Below are positions 1-10,350 of a stretch of 64,000 nucleotides of DNA, piece after piece (the first letter of the stretch is position 1; each line of letters begins with the position of its first letter). This stretch comes from Physcia stellaris (taxonomy: Eukaryota > Ascomycota > Lecanoromycetes > Caliciales > Physciaceae), in contig JABSSW010000011.1 of assembly GCA_018902385.1 (NCBI GenBank), positions 310,001 through 374,000 of the forward strand, read 5' to 3'. The notes under the pieces were generated by a model that worked only from the letters and a program-made list of their open reading frames with translations, was not told the DNA's origin and ran no database searches. A program made the translations under genes and the position numbers.

Positions 1-160
1 AACGCTGGGCCTTCAGGTCAAGAAGATGTGCATGATACCGCTGTTTCCCCGGAGACGTTCAGAAGGAGTGGAATTATCTGAAGAATCGAATCTCCCAAGA
101 GACTCCCAAGAAATGAGCCTTGGCAGGGTCCAAGAGCTTGATAGTATCACGACCGATTGA
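1..160 (+). CDS. Possible 3' end of a gene entering from the left
   Basis: One plus-strand frame (starting at base 2) is open from the window edge to a TGA at 158-160, giving 52 residues. The tail is charged and rich in Ser, Glu and Arg, like the cytoplasmic C-terminus of a membrane or regulatory protein, but no motif identifies it. Bases 161-434 after it show nothing codable before the next start codon. The call rests only on an open frame at the edge and could be chance. Confidence 0.3.
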   Translation, partial: TLGLQVKKMCMIPLFPRRRSEGVELSEESNLPRDSQEMSLGRVQELDSITTD

Positions 161-434
161 GTAAACCAATTATCCCGAGAGGACCGCTTCTACGTTAATA
201 GCGAGGCAACGCATGCAGTTATGATGTTAGTGGTGGCCCTGGTGGGGTAGTGGCATTTAAACACGGTTATCAGCCCTAAAAAGACCCTGTATGCAGGTCC
301 GATGTCGCAACGGCTGACAGGAGGTTTAGAATGGCTCTCGATTCCATGAATCATGTACCAACTGAAGTTCATATGCAGTGAAACCTCCCAATTAAGTCGA
401 CCTGTACTAAGTCGGCGATCAAGATCCACCAGCC

Positions 435-1674
435 ATGGTTTTCCCGCCGCCACCCGTAGATACAATCGGTAGGGCCCTGTTAATGCATGCATAGAGTGGC
501 AGCTAAAGTGTTTTAGACTGGAACGATGTTGGCTTTCGCGTTCGAGAAGGCACGTACTTAATTCTGACCACCTTAAGAACCAAGGCTGACGGTCCAACTT
601 TCAGTCAATGGTCACATCGAGTCTCATTACAGCGTCAAAACGAAACAATGGAGCGAGCCAGAATTCATACGAGATCCTTTCATGAGGATACACGGCCTAG
701 CACCGGGCTTAAACTATGGTCAGCAGGCCTATGAAGGCATGAAGGCCTTTCGAACCCCAAATGACCAAATTGCCATCTTTAGACCTTCGCAAAATGCTTC
801 TCGCATGGCTCATTCTGCTTCCTTTATCTCCATGCCTTCCGTACCAAATGATCATTTTCTCAAATGCTCGCACTTAGCTGTCTCACTGAACGCTGGATAC
901 GTACCTCCTTCAGGCCTCGGTGCAGCTTTGTACGTACGTCCGCTCCTTTTCGGTAGTTCGGCTCAGCTAGGTTTAAGTCCTCCAGACGAGTATACGTTCT
1001 GCGTCTACGTGATTCCTGTTGGTGTATACCATGGTGTACATCCAGTGGACGCCTTGATCCTCGAAGACTTTGACCGCGCCGCACCTGAAGGCACCGGTTC
1101 CGCGAAGGTTGGGGGTAACTATGCGCCCGTCTTACGGTGGAGTGAAAAGGCCAGGAATGAGGGATATGGCATTACGCTTCACCTTGACAGCAAAACAAGA
1201 AGCGAGATCGATGAGTTCTCGACATCTGGATTCATTGGCATCAGAGAGGATGGCGAGCAGATCACCTTGGTCGTACCTGACAGCAAAAACGTGATCAAGA
1301 GCGTGACCTCAGACAGCGTATGCGAAATTGCTAAGTCATTCGGCTGGAGCGTCGAATGTAGGCCAGTCAAGTACGAAGAGCTGCGATCCTTCGTAGAAGT
1401 CATGGCAGCTGGCACCGCCGCAGCCTTAGTCCCTATCAAATCAATTACCATGCAATCAAAGAAAGACAAGTTTGTGTATGGGGACAGTGACAAGCCTGGT
1501 GAGTATTGCGTCAAGCTTCTAACTACATTGCAAGGCATACAGCAAGGAAAGATCAAGGATACTTTTGGATGGTTGGATTATGTGAAGGAAGCTGAAGGTT
1601 ATTCCGAGCCAGCGTCCGTGAAGGGCGCTGAGGTGATGAACGGCAGCCCTAACATAGTCGACAAGCTACCGTGA
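435..1674 (+). CDS. Branched-chain amino acid aminotransferase (class IV, PLP)
   Basis: Catalyses reversible transamination of Leu, Ile or Val with 2-oxoglutarate using pyridoxal phosphate. Exons are 435-468, 517-549 and 605-1674 (1137 nt, 378 aa). The start is ATG 435 in a GCC-ATGG context. The joined N-terminus reads through a DWNDVGF segment into VREVNGHIE, the normal fungal BCAT start. Also seen are HGLAPGLNYGQQAYEGMKAF, the PLP-lysine segment GSAKVGGNYAP, and EFSTSGFIG where bacterial enzymes have an E-G-T-x-N motif. That last variant is typical of the fungal AMT5/TOXF-like branch, so the substrate may not be a canonical branched-chain acid. Intron 1 is GT-AG (469-516). Intron 2 (550-604) begins GC (AAG|GCACGT) and has a GCTGAC branch site. 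No C-terminal truncation is visible. Confidence 0.93.
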
Positions 1675-2123
1675 GACTTCAGATATTGGATGGATCTGTA
1701 GTCTCCGATCTGACTGCTCCCTTGGGTTATTCCAGTAGATAGGGTAAATCATGTCCTCGTACTCTACTTTCCGAACACATAGGTATCATAGAATTTGCTG
1801 TGATGTCTCGAATGAAGAAGCGAGTGCTCATTTCCTGCCCAGACGGCTAGCTGTTGAAATACCATGATAAGTTGTATACATCTGATCACCCAAATTGTTA
1901 ACTGTATGATGTGGTATGACTAATAGTCTCTCACTAAGATTTTCTCGTAGCTTGACGTCAATCTGTAGAGTACACATTGAACATAATACGGAGATGCACA
2001 GACCCCTTCCTAGTTTTACATACAGATACGAGGGTATACGCTGCTAAAAAAACCCACAGACTTGTTGTTCCCTTCCAAAACCACCGCTTCGCACCAGAAA
2101 AACCACACCAAGGCATACCACAC
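1675..2123. other. Intergenic, no gene seen
   Basis: Between the aminotransferase stop and the convergent CAP-family gene. There is no codon-like frame, RNA gene or repeat that I can support. It is presumably the two 3' untranslated regions. Confidence 0.5.
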
Positions 2124-2758
2124 TCACCCCAAAACCTCCACCCCCATAACCACTCCCACCACCACTCCCACCACACCCCACACCCCTCCCCCTCCCCATC
2201 CCCTCATCCTCCCCACAGCACCACTCCCCACCTCCCTCTGCACCTGACTCCGATACTCCCCCTCCACATTCCCCGGCGGCCAATACTCACAAACGACAAA
2301 CCACCCCCCGACCCCACCCCTCCCACCACAGTCCTCCGCCGCACACCCCACACTCCTCGTCGCCTTCCACACCAACTGCGTGAAATGCCCCGTATCCTCC
2401 CCAAAGCCCCCGTCCCCGAAATCATACCCCGCCCGCTCGTTCCCCCACGCGTCCACGGTGGCGGTCACGTTGCTGTAGCCCGCGGCTAGGTTTTCGCCCG
2501 CCGGGCTGCCGGAGTGCGCGAAGTGGCATTTGGAGGCGTGGGTGCTGGCGAGGGTGGAGAGGGTTGTGTTCCAGGTTAGGGAGGTGGCGTTGTGGTGGTG
2601 GCGGTAGGTGTTTGTGCTGTTTAGGACTGCGGATTGGAAGGTGGAGGGGGTGGCGAATGAGAGGGAGGTTGGGGTTGTTGGGGTGGTGGTTGTTGGGATT
2701 GCTGTTGTGAGGGGGAGAGAGAGGAAGGGGATGAGGAGGGGGATAGGGAGAGGTGCAT
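2124..2758 (-). CDS. Secreted CAP/PR-1 (SCP) domain protein, start frame unresolved
   Basis: A minus-strand frame from 2756 to the stop at 2124-2126 (about 210 aa) encodes a hydrophobic leader (LPIPLLIPFLSLPLTTA), then a CAP domain. Seen in order are NTYRHHHNATSLTWN, the SKCHFAHSGSPAGENLAAGY region, the CAP signature GHFTQLVWKATRSVGC, and FVVCEYWPPGNVEGEY. CAP proteins are secreted, disulfide-bonded and in fungi often bind sterols. The tail after the domain is Gly/Val-rich low complexity in a strongly C-rich strand. The frame has no ATG of its own. The only nearby ATG (2756-2758) is one base out of phase, so either there is a 5' exon further right (a GTAAGT donor lies near 2840) or one base is missing just after the ATG. 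The domain call is safe; the exact gene model is not. Confidence 0.7.
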
Positions 2759-3782
2759 TGGAGTGGTGAGGAGGAAGGAAGGATTTGAGGGGATTGTGTG
2801 GCTTCTTGAATGTTGCAGTGAGAGCTAGCCGGTTACTTACTTATCGGTAGAGAGGGCTTGGAGAGGAGAGACGCGTTGGAGAGAGGAGACAGAGAGAGCG
2901 TGACGGAAGGAGAATGCAACGGGACGATATATCACGCCACGACGCCAATGGGAGCAGTACCAAGCCAGACAGCCTCTTTAACAAACGGGTTGCTGATTGA
3001 GAGTCAGCTATCGCAACCGAGGCGACAGGCATTATTGGTGCTTGATTGTGGAAATTAAATGTTGCAGGAGACTGAGGAGAGGTCATGGACAAGCGAGACA
3101 AGGAATCGTGTACTAAATCTAAGCGCTCGTCTGCTGTAACCAATCAAATAGCAGTAGAACTACTATTGTCAAACCGATTCTCCATCTGCATCCTGCAATG
3201 CTCTTCGACTTCCTCAAGCTATCTTGCTCCTATCCTGATTCTGCAAGTCCGAGGATGAGGTGATACATTCCAGGACATATTACATGTCAGCTGACTCAGT
3301 CATTCACATCCAATCGAACCACAGCTCCGATGCATGTTGGTTCCTTTTGCTTGTTCGTTGCCTTGGGCTTTCCGTGAGCATTTCTTAGAACTTGAATGTA
3401 GTCGACCAAGAGCTCTCTACAGACATACAGACACCTCCACGTGCATGAATAGTACGAGAAGCTCCAAACACCTCGTATCTAAATCTATAAATTCCAAAGA
3501 CAGATGAGTTTCCTTGCTTCTGAGACAATCTACAACAGGCGCCATGCTTTATAGCAAAGAATCACTATTCGCTGCTTATTGGAATATATATCCTATTTAT
3601 TCAAATTGTTCATGTTTGCTCAAGCTAAGTCTTTCGACTTGTGTCGCTAGCTAGATACAAGATTAGCCCCCCGCTGAAAAAAATCACAATCTTAGATATC
3701 CGAACCGTCTCCAACTCACTGTCCAACACCAACCTCGTCTCCCCACTTTCTTTCCAAGTATAGTCGAGGAATCACAGCTGAA
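2759..3782. other. Intergenic, no supported gene
   Basis: About 1 kb between the CAP gene and the next gene's stop codon. Short open frames on both strands (for example minus 2841-3143) have no recognisable composition or motif. It probably holds the CAP gene promoter and any missing 5' exon. Confidence 0.45.
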
Positions 3783-4938
3783 TCAGTACTCCATCTCGAA
3801 GTCCTCATCGTAGTCCTCATCGTCAGCCAGACCGCTGTCCAAATCGGAGCCTGGATCGTACTTCATATCAAAGTGCTCCTCTTCCATTCCCATCAACTCC
3901 TCCTCCTCAACCTTACCCTCATCAGCAGCCAGCCCGATGCCACTGTCGTTGCGGCTGTGCTTGGCATACGTCTGCGGCGTGGACGGCTTGACAGGAACCG
4001 GTGGAAGATTCGCGTATGCGCCCAAAGGGACGAACTCAGTAGGCCACGGTGTGTCGCGAACTTCGAGCGGATAGCCAGGAGGCAAGTAGCTGGTGCCCAA
4101 GGGCAAGTTGGTCCAATCGCCGGGGCGCCTCGCGTGTACCATGACTCGTCCTGCCGAATAGTCGGGATCTTCGGGGAAAGGTTCGATGACGAAGCCGTCG
4201 ATGTGGGGGATGGCTTCGTATACAGGCGTAAGCAGGCCGTCTAGGACTTTGCAAGCGACGTGGAAACCTCGCGCACGTGCTGCTACCGAGGAGCAGTGGC
4301 TCGAGATGAGGGTGACTTCGTTCGAGGAAGCCAGCAGGACTGAGGCGATGTCTAAGGGTTCTGCGCTAGGCGATGGAGTTGTGCTGGTGAAGGACGCCTC
4401 GATGGAGGATGTCTCGCCAGCAGAGAGAGGAGTTTGCTGGAAATCATTTGGAAGGACGAAGTACCAACGGACTGAATTGCAGTTTGTACTGTTGGTGGGT
4501 TTGAAGTCAGCATCGATTCATCTTTTCACGCCCAAGCGCTGAAATACAAGCTATATCGCTTCATTAGGTCTCTTCCGAGAGGTTTTCCGACTCAAGGAGA
4601 CCCAAAAAAGGAGGAGAACGCCTTAGAAGACTCACCAATGCTCTTGGATCTCATTGTACTTGTAGTCTTCGAATGCAAGATCTGTGCCAGTAATAACGTC
4701 AGCATATTTATTCCCATGCAGAGAGCCATTTGTCTTCCTCGAACACGATTGCCATCGAGACCTAACCTCGCAGAGGCAATGAAACGACGATGTGAATGCT
4801 TTAAGATGACTTACCTTGATTACACTCGAAACAAAACTCGCATGGTTCCTGAGTAGTAAGGTCTTCATCAAAAGAAATAGCCTTGCGGAGGAGGAGTGTG
4901 TGACCGTGGATTTTTGGGAATGGGACTTGAGCAGACAT
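3783..4938 (-). CDS. Fungal hypothetical protein with paired-Cys motifs and acidic tail
   Basis: Exons run 4938-4815, 4681-4636 and 4488-3783 on the minus strand (876 nt, 291 aa). Both introns are GT-AG, with GTAAGT and GTGAGT donors and GCTGAC branch sites. The start ATG follows CAGCC. Near residues 32-60 there are two Cys pairs, CEFCFEC and, after the second splice, CTNC, which could bind a metal. A Trp-rich strand (RWYFVLPNDF) follows, then a Ser/Thr-rich linker. A conserved-looking middle part reads HIDGFVIEPFPEDPDY, and the end is highly acidic, EEEELMGMEEEHFD. I do not recognise the family. The splice chain keeps one frame throughout, so the gene model is stronger than the function. Confidence 0.72.
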
Positions 4939-5770
4939 GGCTGATTTGTAAAGGAGTAATAGAGTCTTCAAATGGCTAGATGTTATCCTGGTGTATAGAT
5001 GTTGATGAAACTGGACGTAGGTCGAAAATTATTGAGTAGTTGATGAAACTGCTATATATCAACGTGTGGGAGGAAACGAGAAAATGAGAAGATTTGAAGA
5101 AACAGAAAAAGGAGGAGGCTGGTTGGTCTCAGTCATAACACACAGTCAGGGAAAATGTGTTGTTGAGTCCCGCTAGCGGTTGAGCCGAACAGCATTTTCC
5201 CAACTCTGTCGATTCTCCCCACAACATCCGGATGTCCCAACATGTTCCACTCTACCAGGCTGGATGCTCTGGTTCTCCTCGGTTCATGGCGGCTTGTAGA
5301 TAGTTGTAGGATAATGATAGAGGTTTTTAAGATGTTGACCATCGCGTAGCCACCTTCGTTCGGTTGCTCCTACAGCTATACTCCGCTTGCCACGGGATTT
5401 CCTGGCTCCTTTCCACTAGGAAAAGCAGGTGACAAGACGTTGTAAATGACAATGTCCCACCGTCCTACATGATGCTTTCCAGTCAACCGGACTTTACCGA
5501 TCCATAGTCAATCCTTACTGCTCTTTTAAGGCAAGGCTAATCCGGGCTTGGTAGAGCAATGACTCCAGGATTCATGAGGGTATCATGAAATTGGCATAGA
5601 TCATATGTCTACTATCACATGTCCTGCCGTGACTGGTTAGTCTCGGGCCTTCATAGTTTCGGTCCTCCACCTGTCACAACTGAAGGCAGAAGATAGAAAT
5701 CACATTATTGTTTGGTCTCCTTGCTCTTGTTACCTTAGACGTGGCCAGTGACGATGCCTATGTCTAGTGA
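4939..5770. other. Intergenic, no gene seen
   Basis: About 830 bp between two minus-strand genes. Short frames such as minus 5133-5342 have no support. It should contain the promoter of the upstream hypothetical gene and the 3' UTR of HEL2. Confidence 0.5.
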
Positions 5771-8247
5771 TCAGCCGAATTTATACAATGTTTGTTTCTT
5801 GACCTTCGCCCCCTTTTTCTTTGAAATCGTCTCTGGGATTTCTCCGTCTATTACGGATAGGCCACCATCTTCATCCCCTAACGGAGGGTTGGGCGAACTC
5901 GCTCTCACACTATTTCCCCAAGGATTCACTACGTGATTGCTTCTTCCGTCATCCCAACGAACAGTTCCTCTGGTTTTGCCAGCCATCAATGTGTTCGGTT
6001 TGGCGGCAGCCGGTAAGGCAGGGAACGCAGATGGATGGCTTGCTGTGGGTGGTTGAAGGGCCCTAGAGCTTGGACTTGATGTTACTGGTGTCGTACGACT
6101 CGACGGTACGACAGATGGAGCAGTCCATGGAGTCACTCCAACCCTTCCAGCACCGGCTCGATTGACCGAAGCAGACGCAGCGGGCATGGAGGGAAGAGGA
6201 TTCGAGGCACTAGGCGTGTGGCCCCAGCTGCTATTCTTATTTGCAGCTGACCGCGAAGATTGCGCAGTCGAGCTCTTCAGGCGAAGTACACGATGACCTC
6301 CGCTACTTGTGGTAGCCGACGACGATCCCGGCAAAATTCCGCTGGGCCCTGGAAGAGTTGGATAGTCCTCATTAATAGCGCGCCAATCGTTCCATGCTTT
6401 GAGTAGCTCGTTGCGTTTAGCCTCGTTTTCATATATATCGGCAAGCTCTTTGATGAGTTTACCAACGTCATTTGAAGGAGCATCAAAGAGGGAAAAACTG
6501 GTGTCAATAAGCTGCGATGCTGTGATAGTGGAAGTCCTGTAAGACGAGACTGTGCTTCGAAAAGAAGCGACTTTCGACTGATCATTCTTGAGGAGGACAG
6601 ATGCGCGCTCGATCACCGAGGCATGCCGTAGACGTCGGGCTTGTTCCTGAGGTGATAGCTGTGTTTCAGGAGCAGGATTGGAGTCGAGTCGCAAGTTGTC
6701 AACAGGAGGGAGGGATGTAGTCGGAGGGCCCCGAGGTGCTGTGACCGTTGCTAGCTCTTCTTGACGACTATTTGGCCTTGCCGCATAGGCATCCGTGGAC
6801 GTCAACTGACCGCCGAAGGTTCTTGTGGTTACAGACTGCGCGCTTTGGATAGCCATCTGACGCTGGTACGCTAGTTCATCCCTCCGCAAGGGCTGAGCTG
6901 TAGACTGAGGTAATGGCTCAGTGTTTGGATCGCGCCCTCTACCTCTACTTCTTCCCTCACGACCGCCCCTTGCTACACGGATGTCCTGATGCGGCGTTCG
7001 GTAGTCAAATGCTGATATGTCAACTCGCCTCGCGTCTCTCCTGGCGTCTTTTGAGAGCCCGTTTGGATGTGCGTCAAGCTGGTGAGCTTTCAGATCCATC
7101 TCTGACTCGAAAACTACAAACTTTTTGTCCAGACATTCCTGGTCTGCACACAAAAAGTGATCCTGTCTGAAATGTTGCTCCAAAGAATTGTAGTCCAAAT
7201 AGTATTGCTGCTGTCTCCCTTGGTTTCTGCGATCACATATGTGACATTTTTCGTGCTTGTCCCGGCAGTGTGTATATAGCTCATCGTCTCCGTAAAAGCG
7301 TTGGCGACAAAAGCCACATTCAGGATGACCCACGAAGCCACTCTGGTCAATAGCTCCAGGATTATCGTCACCGAACTTCTCATGCTTACGAAGCTCCTGT
7401 TGAGTGAAAAGCTCGTGCTCATGCGTAAATACTTTTTTGTTCCTCGTGCAAAGATCGCACATGATCTTATGATGGACACTCTTGACATGCCTGTGGAGAT
7501 CTGGCCATCCGTAGCATGCGATGTCGCATGTAGATTCCGGGCAATTGTAGCGGAGCAACAAAAGTGTGTCCGAGTGAATCTCGCTCTTCTCGTACAGGAT
7601 GCCTAACGTCTCATCGATCTTTCCAAAGTCCGAATCCTGAAAGTCTTCATACCGCTTTGTCGTGTCATCAGTAAAGATGACATACTTAGCCTCAGTCTGC
7701 GCAACAATGAGTCAAATTACAATACCAAAGCCAAGGGTTTTCTTACCCTGCAATGTGCGCAAGCTCTCGTCTTATACAGAGCTCTCAATCTTAAGGCACA
7801 TATGTGACATGTGCGATGATTGCAAGGTGCAACCGAGTTGTGTACTACTGGGGAGGCACAGATGAAGCACACTTCTGCTTCGACATCATCCTCGTTGTCA
7901 TCCTGCTCCTGCACAAATCTCTCGCCCTCCTTCGTTTCGGCATCTTTGGTCGGGCGATCACCAAAGCTGCCTCCACCGCCCAATCCAGGTGGAGGTGGTA
8001 ATGAGGGGGCCGGACGATTCTCTACCGTGGAGACTCTTCGTTGCCGCTGATTGTTGTAGCCTTGCGCCTGATTTCCTCTATTCCGTCCATTTCCTCGCGC
8101 CCCTCTTGGAAAATTTGGTTGGGCACCGCGGAAGCCTCCTTGGCCACCTCTGCCACTTCCTCTAGCTGTAGAGTTTAATGGCTGGACATCCGCAGAGTCG
8201 GTGGTGGAAGTTTGAGCCTTCGAAGTAATTGCAGTTGCTGACGTCAT
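5771..8247 (-). CDS. HEL2: HEL2/ZNF598-type RING E3 ubiquitin ligase
   Basis: Ubiquitinates ribosomal proteins on collided ribosomes, starting ribosome-associated quality control. Exons are 8247-7747 and 7696-5771 (808 aa). The single intron (7697-7746) splits the gene directly after the last RING Cys. Residues 1-105 are Arg/Gly/Asn-rich. The RING (about 126-167) has CFIC, the CNHRTCHIC core and CAHCR. Exon 2 opens with TEAKYVIFTDD, typical of the family, followed by C2H2/C2HC fingers (CPESTCDIACYGWPDLHRH, CGFCRQRFYGDDELYTH, CHIC and CADQEC). A long disordered region leads to the diagnostic C-terminus KKQTLYKFG. Length and domain order match the family. Confidence 0.95.
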
Positions 8248-8832
8248 GTTATGGCTTTCAAGTGGTTGCAGCGTACTTTACAGATTGGCAGAAGTTCAAA
8301 GCTTGCAAGATTATCTCTAAAGGTGGTCGGGAAACGTGTAATGGCCGATGATACTGTATGTTGGAAAGGAGGTAGTGAATGCGGGCTTACTTACGGGCAA
8401 GTTGAGAAAGGTTTGCTTGGCAAAAAAGCGTCATCACTTGAGGTTGTTTGCTCACCTCAGTGCGGTGTCCCCATTACTACCCAGGTCATATTGAACGTCA
8501 TCATATGTTGAGTCATGACTTTCCTTTTACAGAGCCGTGGATTACACCGTTCTGGACGACTCAAGGGCCCAAAGAGCAAGCAGATCATGCGCCGAACCAC
8601 CTTCAGGAAGAGAAGAGAACACGTATGTTGAGTAAGATGCTACATAGATAAATAACGCCCCTTTCGAATCACCTCCCCTCTGCCCTTGACGGCAGCGACA
8701 CCATCGCTAAATGCAGAGTGAAAACGCGGGTGAGTGAGTCGTTTTTTTTTTCACCCAAACCCATAATTCTTCGATAGAGCGCCTGGTCAGTCGTTAGAGA
8801 ACGACTACAACGAAGAAACCCATTTCCGATAC
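8248..8832. other. Intergenic, HEL2 promoter region
   Basis: Between the HEL2 start and the stop of the next minus-strand gene. A plus-strand frame at 8251-8511 is open but lacks coding character. There is a short T run near 8741. Nothing else is supportable. Confidence 0.45.
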
Positions 8833-9872
8833 TCATTCTTCTGGCGCGTATAGGTGGGTACCCAGCAATTTGTTCATCGTGAACATGTGCACTTTGTCCT
8901 GCTTGAACACTGCTTTCATCGGACCGTCACACATTAGCATTCGCTTATCGTTGGGATCTTGTAGATCGTTCTCCTTTACATAGGCCCATATTCGCTTCAC
9001 AGTCTGCGGTCGGGACAATTGAGCTTCGCCATCAAGAAGTGCCGAGAGAGGAGTCGATAAAGTCATCAATTTCTTGAAGCAGGTCAGCGAAAGATTTCTC
9101 GTCGGGATTCCTACATACGTGAAAGCCTCCATTCCGGTTGACTTTCCTCTCAGCTGCTTCAGATCCAGTGCCGTCCAGGTCGCTGTCGTCTTCCGCCTTG
9201 ACCTTGTCCGAAGTCTTCTTTTTGGGGGTTTTCTTCTTCTTGACAGAGGTTGGTCTCTTGTTTACGCCACCTCTTGTCGGCCGGGCCCGGCTGTTCTCTT
9301 CGGCCTGAAGCCTAGCGGCGAAGGCAGCATCGTCATCAACATGCAGTGCCTTCCGCTTTTTCTTGGGTGACGGGCTTGCTGGAGCATCCGAAAGCTGCTC
9401 ATCATCGTCCTGTGCTTCCCGCTTCAAACTGGGTTTGGAGGATGACGTTGAGGACTCGCGTTTCGGTTCAGGTGTTTCCTTGCCTGTGCCTCCATTGACT
9501 GCAGTGTGCCCATTGGTTTGTGGTACCGCATGTTGCTCAGCAATGAACTTGTCGAAGCGAGCCATTATGAGCGCTTTGATCGGCTCCTGGTCTAACTGTA
9601 AGCGATCTGCAAGTAAGATCGCCCGTGCCGTTCACTCGCCTTTTGTGGGGTGATGTCATGCTCGACTGCGGCCTGTAGACCCTTGCGTATACGCTTTTCA
9701 GAAATTGTATTGAGGTCGCTTGCGGCAAGAATTGAGTCTATGATCGTCACATAAGAGGTTTCCTCTTCGGAGGTTACTGTTGGAGAAGTTTAGCTCAGTT
9801 ACCCTTATCACTCTCGAAAGAGTACTGGCATCATAGATTGCCGGGTCACATACAGCCAATTGAGTCCGACAT
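8833..9872 (-). CDS. DEK_C + SWIB/MDM2 domain chromatin protein (Uaf30/Tri1-like)
   Basis: Exons are 9872-9854, 9776-9640, 9595-9119 and 9072-8833 (873 nt, 290 aa). Residues about 10-75 form a DEK_C domain (YVTIIDSILAASDL, then KRIRKGLQAAVE and ALIMARFDKFI). A lysine-rich linker contains PKKKRKA, a likely nuclear localisation signal. The last exon is a SWIB domain (LSRPQTVKRIWAYVKENDLQ, ending KLLGTHLYAPEE). This architecture is that of yeast Uaf30, a subunit of the Pol I upstream activating factor, and Tri1. Intron 2 (9596-9639) has a GC donor, AAG|GCGAGT, and the GC-AG splice restores the DEK_C reading. The first exon is only 19 nt. It lies head-to-head with PRT1. Confidence 0.9.
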
Positions 9873-10350
9873 GATGGTTATTAGCTGTTTGGTGGACTGC
9901 TACGTAGTAAGGGTCGAAGGATCGCGCAATCGGGTGTAGCGACACGTTAGAAAGGGAAGTCGTGAATTGGGCAAATATGAACTATTGCGCATAGATTAAG
10001 CAGTAACGCTTCCGCATGCTCAAAAATCCCCAAGGAAGCATGTGAACTTGACTCAGATAACTTGAGCAAGGTAGAAGATCTGAATTTTGATTGCGTGCCT
10101 GGCGCCAAAGTATTGCACTTTGGTCAAAGCTGCAGGGGGACAACTTTCGGGGGCGATCCCTGTCGATTTTCTTTCGCTAAAAGCGGGAGAGCGGCTAATT
10201 GACGAACCTAATAATTCTCCCCACTTGCATCCGCCTGATTATCGTTGTCATCATTGCTCACACTTACACTTGCCTATGTCCTGACTCACAGAGCATCTTG
10301 AGGGCGGTAATGTCTAGTCTCTAATTTCTCCAGGGATCATCATCGCAAAG
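9873..10350. promoter_or_regulatory. Shared divergent promoter, SWIB gene / PRT1
   Basis: 478 bp separate the two start codons, so both promoters must lie here. There are pyrimidine-rich stretches near 10210-10300 on the PRT1 side, usual for fungal core promoters. No specific factor site is claimed. Confidence 0.5.

Noticed and set aside
190-597. Minus-strand 135-residue frame
   Set aside because: It overlaps the first two exons of the aminotransferase on the other strand and has no domain.
2841-3143. Minus-strand 100-residue frame upstream of the CAP gene
   Set aside because: Low-information Ser/Leu composition, no motif, and it ends in a stop just before a GTAAGT that could instead belong to a CAP leader exon.
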